Source of the DNA: Gordius sp. MW1
Taxonomy: Eukaryota; Nematomorpha; Gordioida; Gordea; Gordiidae
Direction of reading: 5' to 3'
NCBI GenBank assembly: GCA_964036665.1
Contig: OZ038532.1
Span: forward strand, 8,680,001-8,744,000
Length of the DNA: 64,000 nucleotides
The notes beneath the pieces were generated by a model. The model saw nothing but the letters and a program-made list of their open reading frames with translations. It had not been told where the DNA came from and ran no database searches. The position numbers were made by a program, and so were the translations under genes. Each line of letters begins with the position of its first letter. The first letter of the stretch is position 1. This document shows, one piece after another, positions 58,993 through 64,000 of the stretch.

Positions 58993-60660
58993 AGGGGGGG
59001 GGGGAATACGGGAAATCCCCCCCCCCCCCTGTTTTTGATTAATAACTATTAAATGGGTTAAAGTATTATAGTTTAGTTACATCAATGACTTTAAGATAGT
59101 TATAAAAACCTAGAAACATAATATATACATCTAATTTTTTTAATTTAATTTTTGACAAAAATGCGTTGTAAAATTTTTTTTTGCCAGATTTCCCCCCCCC
59201 CGCCCCCCGTGATAATCCTGGCTCCGCGCCGGAAAAAAACTGAAACTAACAAATCATTAATAAACTTAGCATTTGATTATAAAACTAAGATAGTTTAAAA
59301 ACTTAGCAAACAAGTAAATTAATAAAGCTTTGCATCATGAATATAAAAATTATCATATATTTTAGTAATAATTTATATTCGCGAATGAATGTCAAAGCCT
59401 GTCGCACTTTTAGTAAGGAGTTGTAATTAAGACATTACGGTTTAAATTATTACTTGCCTATTATTAAAACCTGACACTATGAAAATTTCATTTGATAAAT
59501 TGAATAAATTTATTTAACTATAAATAAATAAACATTAAAAGTTTACCTTTAGTTAAATAATTATACGGGGTAACAATTTTTTGAAAAATATATTCTTATA
59601 TAAGGCTGAAGTAAAAAATTATTTAATACTTTTATTTTTGCTTTATTACATATACTTAAAGATTTAATAATAATATCTTATATTACAAAATGCGGATTGT
59701 TTTAAATTTAGTCTACACATAAGCTCATTTAATTTGTATTATTAATATAAAAACGTCAAAAAGAAAATATTTCCTAATTAAGCGCTATTTTCCCAAAGTC
59801 TTTTTTCTCCTGTTTTTCTCAAATTTCTGTGTTTTTTTCGATAACTCTGTTTCATCCATAATTTCAGGGAAAAAATTCATCTCTAAAATTCAATATATTG
59901 TTTGTTTTTGGACGTGGGCAGTTTTTAAGCATATATTGCGTCAACCCATACCAATAAATACATAATGATTGATGACAATAATGAAAATCTAATGCGTGGT
60001 TTAAAAAATTGAAAATATTTGGTCTATTAAAATTACTACCTATTAATAAAACAGATTCTACTTAAGTTCCAAGAATCAGTTGTGTTGTATACCTGCAATA
60101 AAGATTTAGTTACTATATGGTTCTTTATTTTTATCACAAAAAATAAGATAACATGAGAGTGTTAGAAAAATTCTTATTTTTAACTAAACTTTTAATAATA
60201 TGATTAGCTAACTCAGATTTAAATAATAAATAAAAAGATAAATTTCGTAGAAATTAATTAATAGCGGACATAATACATCCCAAGTGACTACTTAAAATTA
60301 AAACGTTTTGGTTTTTGAAGAATTGCCGAATTAAAGCATAATTTTTAAGAAAAGGCAGTATGGCAATGTACGATTAAATAATATAATTATTTAGGTTCGA
60401 TACTTGGCCAATCAGTATGCTTGTAATAAATTAAATCATTTATGAACATGCTAGTTAAAAAATAGGTTTATGTTTTTATTGCTAAACATGAATTAATATT
60501 TCTAGTTATAATAAATTAATCATATTACAAAATTATTAATAACGCGATCACCTAAAAATACATTACATCATTTAATTTCTTTATATAATATAATAAGGAA
60601 AGAAAATGCTTATTTGCGAGCTAAAGCGTTTTATTTAAATACATATTATATGATAAATGG
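58993..60660. other. Homopolymer-flanked intergenic region, unit 3
   Basis: Homologous to 6657-8351 with shorter runs. No gene supported. The receptor A polyadenylation region should lie just below 60661, where AATAAA-like strings are common but not diagnostic. Confidence 0.6.
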
Positions 60661-61749
60661 TTAAAAGCATATAGATTTTAGCTTAATAAAAATTTGGCAA
60701 AATTTTAGCCACAAGTTTTCATCGACATAGACATATCCAATGAAAAAGGTAGAATATTTTATCTGATCTAATGTGTAAACCAATAAACCAGATTCTTTGA
60801 ATGTACGGAAGAATTTGCTAGTTAAGTGGTAACTAGAATTTGACACAATTTTAATCCAAATTCTTATTATGAGTGGAATATTCAAAAAAAAGTAGGCTGT
60901 CACTATAATGATAAAAACAACATGTTTCTTTGACAATGATTGAACATTTAAAGGCGTTTCGTTGTCCGGATGTATTTGTAAGCTATGTCTTATGCGATAT
61001 CTTAGTAAACTCATAAACAAAAAAAACATCATGATAAAAGTTGCTATGGCAGAAATTATAAATACAGCTGTATATTTGATGCCGTTATAAAAAAGAAAGC
61101 GTTCAGATGTGGCTTTTCCAAGGACCTCAATGTCACATTGAATAAGTCTGAGTTGATAAATTAGACTAGAGGGCTCACTAGTACTACAGGGCACGGAATG
61201 CAATACTTGATAATCGGGTATGTTTAATATAAGTGCAAATAAGGTGGTATAGATTGGAAAGTAGCTGTATAGGCATGAATCCCGAATCCGATTTATTAAC
61301 ATGGGATAGGATATTATCATAAAACGATCTGCAAAATAAGCCGGGATTATAATGTGGCACGTATGAACTGCAGTGTTTCTGCCAATAGAAATTAAACGAC
61401 TTAATAATAACCTAGTCCCACAATTTTCGAAGGAGGATCTCTTTACAATTAGGTGATTCATAACGAGAAAAAAGTTACCTAATGTAGCACAAAGCGTGAA
61501 AATATTTAGCCAATTCAATAATGAGTAGGCTTTGTTGTTTCTTAAGTGCGGCTCAAAGCAGAAAAAATGGCAAACTAAGCCATTAAACATGAGACCGATG
61601 AAAATTTCTACCATAAACAAATAAAAAAGATTGGTATTTTCGTTATAACGATTGTTTGTTTTGCAGAATGTAACGCTTTCACTAAAATCTACTTCAACCT
61701 TGATGAAATGTCTTGAGTTAATGTTATGAGTAATGTTGACAGAATTCAT
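60661..61749 (-). CDS. Receptor A, unit 3: intact rhodopsin-class seven-helix receptor
   Basis: 362 residues in a single coding exon from the ATG conserved in all units. Predicted helices are at about 41-65 (with GLMFNGLV), 74-101, 112-140, 163-185, 225-249, 276-298 and 320-342. Cys110 at the start of helix 3 and a Cys in the second outer loop (188 or 205) could form the usual disulfide. Helix 3 ends ADRF (141-143) in place of DRY. Helix 6 has AYFFLNIP, similar to the FxxCNxP pattern of some peptide receptors. Helix 7 lacks a clear NPxxY, and ends YSTFFIGYVYVDENLWLKF. An N-glycosylation site NIT lies at residue 5. The ligand is unknown, and closeness to FMRFamide-type receptors is only an impression. 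Whether it is expressed cannot be seen. Confidence 0.72.
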   Translation of the reverse strand: MNSVNITHNINSRHFIKVEVDFSESVTFCKTNNRYNENTNLFYLFMVEIFIGLMFNGLVCHFFCFEPHLRNNKAYSLLNWLNIFTLCATLGNFFLVMNHLIVKRSSFENCGTRLLLSRLISIGRNTAVHTCHIIIPAYFADRFMIISYPMLINRIRDSCLYSYFPIYTTLFALILNIPDYQVLHSVPCSTSEPSSLIYQLRLIQCDIEVLGKATSERFLFYNGIKYTAVFIISAIATFIMMFFLFMSLLRYRIRHSLQIHPDNETPLNVQSLSKKHVVFIIIVTAYFFLNIPLIIRIWIKIVSNSSYHLTSKFFRTFKESGLLVYTLDQIKYSTFFIGYVYVDENLWLKFCQIFIKLKSICF

Positions 61750-62385
61750 AATTAACAAAATTTGTAATCGAATTTTTTAAGGCGTTATTTAGATGGTAGG
61801 TAAATTCATTGTCATAAGTAAAATGAATTATTTGAACAATTTCGATACATTCGATTTTTATAATTATTCTTAAAGCTATAACACTTAATTAAAAAACGCA
61901 TATTGGTTATTATTAAATCTAATGTAAAAATTGGTTGTGGCTCATAAAGCCAAAAGATTCTCTTTAAAGATAACATAATATCCTGACAGGAAATTATAAT
62001 TACGACATATTCAAGGTTTAAACTACCTCTATGTACATGCCAAGGTTGAATTATATAAGCAACCAGGCACTATCTTAGCAACGTTTATTGGTTGGCAATA
62101 AGAAAAATCGCTCAATATTCACTAACTTTAAATTATTCAAAGGCTTTCAATTAATCTGTTTGACCCTGTTTATTAAATAGACACTAGATTAATGGATTTA
62201 AAACCTACACTTGATCTTAATCTCAGATCATTGCTATATAATAAATATGTGAATTTCCATTTTATAATAATAACAATTTATATATCTTTATTTTTAAAAA
62301 ATACCGCAAGACATTACGAATGCATACGTAGTCATTTTAGAAATCTAATCGATTAGAAATTTGTTAGTAATCTTCATAAATACTA
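61750..62385. other. Receptor A upstream region, unit 3
   Basis: AT-rich. This should contain the promoter of the intact receptor. No core promoter or leader exon could be fixed. Variant sites here match unit 2 rather than unit 1. Confidence 0.5.
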
Positions 62386-63050
62386 GTATCGGTTTCAGTC
62401 GTTTTTTATGAAGTTTACTGCGGTTATTATGATCCACATCGTGAAGATATTTAAAAGGTTTGAACGTGAAGTAGGTATCAGGTAGATGTACTACGAATGT
62501 GTAAGCTGTAAACGCGGGTGCAAAATTATACATTGAAATAAAATTGACATACCCTCTCCTTTGGTCAAAATAATTTGGGTCTTGATAGCAAGCCCACAGA
62601 AAAAATTTCCAAGATCATAGAAAGAATCCATGAAAAATGGAAGGAAAGCGGAAAAAGTTGTAGTCAAGTGTAAACAAGCAATTCAAGGTCTCGGTTAATT
62701 TATAAAAGGATAATTCGTCTATATCCTGGTTAAAACATTAATTGGTGTATTTGTAATTAAATGCGAATATAAGTGAAAATTAGGTTACAAGATAGAATAT
62801 AATTTTTGTTATTTTTTCACAATACGAAGTTATTGTATTATAAATTTTTATAAATCAACAACATAACTTGTAATAAGCACATTTTCCTAATACACCCATA
62901 CAGCTTGATATGTTGCTCAGGACCTAGGTTAAAGCCAGATTGTAAAATGTTTTCCCATCGACCGAATCCATATGTTTTTATTTTTGTAAAACGAGCCCTG
63001 CTTGATGCCAATGTTCATCCTTTGGGATTACACCAAAGAATTTCAGATAA
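62386..63050 (-). pseudogene. Unidentified coding-like relic, unit 3
   Basis: This copy has the most readable first block: on the minus strand LWACYQDPNYFDQRRGYVNF runs into MYNFAPAFTAYTFVVHLPDT and FKPFKYLHDVDHNNRSKL (62390-62600). It is preceded by a frame break near 62610. The second block (RWENILQSGFNLGPEQ) lies at about 62905-62990. The family is not recognised. Confidence 0.37.
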
Positions 63051-63222
63051 TCAACACGAAAAGACGATGCCTTTGCAATTTAAAAATCTGTTTAACTATG
63101 AATTATTCAAGATGTTAGTATCAAAAGTTTGTTAAAAAATACTAGTGGGACTCGAATTGTAGCTTGTAGTAGATATAATGCCTGAGAGCCGTCGTTGGGA
63201 GCATGAGAGCAGCTTTGTTTGG

Positions 63223-64000
63223 ACTACGCGGGCATTCTTTTTCTTCTTCTTTCTATGACTGTTAGTCACCTAGGCTGGTGGTCAGTCCTTTCAGCATTCG
63301 TTTCCATTTGTCTCTTTTACATGGACCTTTCTTTATCTTGTGGACTTTCATATCGTTTCGTTATTTTATGGATCCAGGTAAGCTTAAGTCTTCCTCTCCT
63401 TCGTTTTTCTGCAAAATTTATCATCTCGATTTTCTTTCCGACGTAGTAATCGTTCCTTCTTTCATGGCCATACCATCTTAGTCTGTTTGTTAGGAACTTT
63501 GTCCTAATAGATGTAGTACCTAAAATTCTTCTTATTTCTTCATTTCGCTTATGTTCCTTTTTGCTTATTCCTAGCACCCATCTTAGCATTCTCATCTCCA
63601 TGGCCGCAAGACGCTGCTATTCCTTTTCACATATAGCCCATGATTCCGAGCTATAAAGGACTGATGGCTGTATGATGGATTTATACAGTGCACCTTTTAG
63701 TCTTCTTGGGATGTTTTTGTCACACAGAACGCCTGTCAAGTCCCTCCCTTTGAGCCATCCGGAACTTATCCTTGCTTCCATCCGATTGAAGTGTTGATAC
63801 TAAATATTTGAGGTAATCCACGTTTGTTAGTTGCCAATCGCCTAAAAGGGATGCACTTAGCTGACTTTCATCTAATTTAAATTTTGTCTTCATGTATTCT
63901 GTTTTCTTTCGATTTACCCTGAGACCACTTTCTTCTATTGCATTTACCCATCTATTTACAGTATTAGCCAATTCTTGTTCACTTTTGGCACAGAAAATTA
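63223..64000 (-). mobile_element. Second RTE-like LINE relic, unit 3 (cut by window end)
   Basis: C-terminal part as in 10890-12045: MLRWVLGISKKEH, NRLRWYGHERR, and RVNRKKTEYMKTKF near 63900. The RT active-site region is reached only at the window edge. A loss near 63777 removes ~25 bases present in unit 1. Confidence 0.8.

Larger units (their letters stand above)
50161..64000. repeat. Segmental tandem repeat, unit 3 (cut by window end)
   Basis: This is collinear with unit 1 from base 1 and unit 2 from 17665, up to the second LINE relic. The window ends inside that relic, so the sites of the Ty3/gypsy insertion and of receptor B are not visible here. None of the P, hAT or Helitron insertions of unit 2 is present. 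Confidence 0.92.

Noticed and set aside
1..64000. Possible assembly artefact (alleles or collapsed repeats joined in tandem)
   Set aside because: The three units differ by many scattered substitutions, clean insertions with target duplications and a private deletion, and they join through continuous minisatellite. This favours true tandem copies, though only long reads could exclude haplotype joining.

Overview
This is a eukaryotic, almost certainly animal, AT-rich window. It contains spliceosomal GT-AG introns of only about 35-52 nt, poly-A-rich intergenic DNA, a rhodopsin-class seven-helix receptor family, and many animal-type transposons: RTE-like LINEs, a P element, hAT and Mutator-like elements, a Helitron and a Ty3/gypsy element. 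No bacterial gene, operon or rRNA was seen. The species cannot be fixed from sequence alone. The very short introns and a receptor that only loosely resembles known peptide receptors would suit a small-intron invertebrate, but that is inference.

Layout: the window is a tandem array of one large unit seen three times. Unit 1 is 1-17664, unit 2 is 17665-50160, and unit 3 is 50161-64000 (cut by the window end). The window start is an arbitrary phase inside a minisatellite. The ancestral unit, in + strand order, is: minisatellite; pyrimidine microsatellite; hAT terminus abutting an RTE-like LINE (minus); small hAT MITE; Mutator-like element with tandem-repeat ends and a decayed FLYWCH/MULE/SWIM transposase; second hAT MITE at G/C homopolymers; intergenic DNA; receptor A (minus); unidentified coding-like relic (minus); second LINE relic (minus); intergenic DNA; truncated receptor B (minus); Mutator-like MITE; palindromic repeats; next minisatellite.

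Unit 2 is nearly twice as long as unit 1, because four elements inserted into it that are absent from every homologous site visible in the other units. They are a 3440-bp P element (8-bp target duplication), a 1578-bp hAT element (8-bp duplication), a 1318-bp Helitron (A/T insertion, TC...CTAG) and a 7448-bp Ty3/gypsy element (5-bp duplication, LTRs differing at one site by eye). Unit 1 instead lost about 2.2 kb from the Mutator-like element. The units therefore act as empty-site controls for one another, which is why these boundaries can be given to the base.

Host genes: the only plausible intact host gene is receptor A of unit 3 (60661-61749, 362 residues). Its copy in unit 2 loses helix 7 by frameshift, and its copy in unit 1 has helix 5 scrambled by two compensating indels. 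Receptor B is a pseudogene in both places where it is visible. The most notable mobile-element results are a P-element transposase whose nine exons splice into an 881-codon frame with a single nonsense codon, and a Mutator-like family whose ends are inverted arrays of a TGCTCAGT-core repeat and which carries tRNA-like sequences next to its left end.
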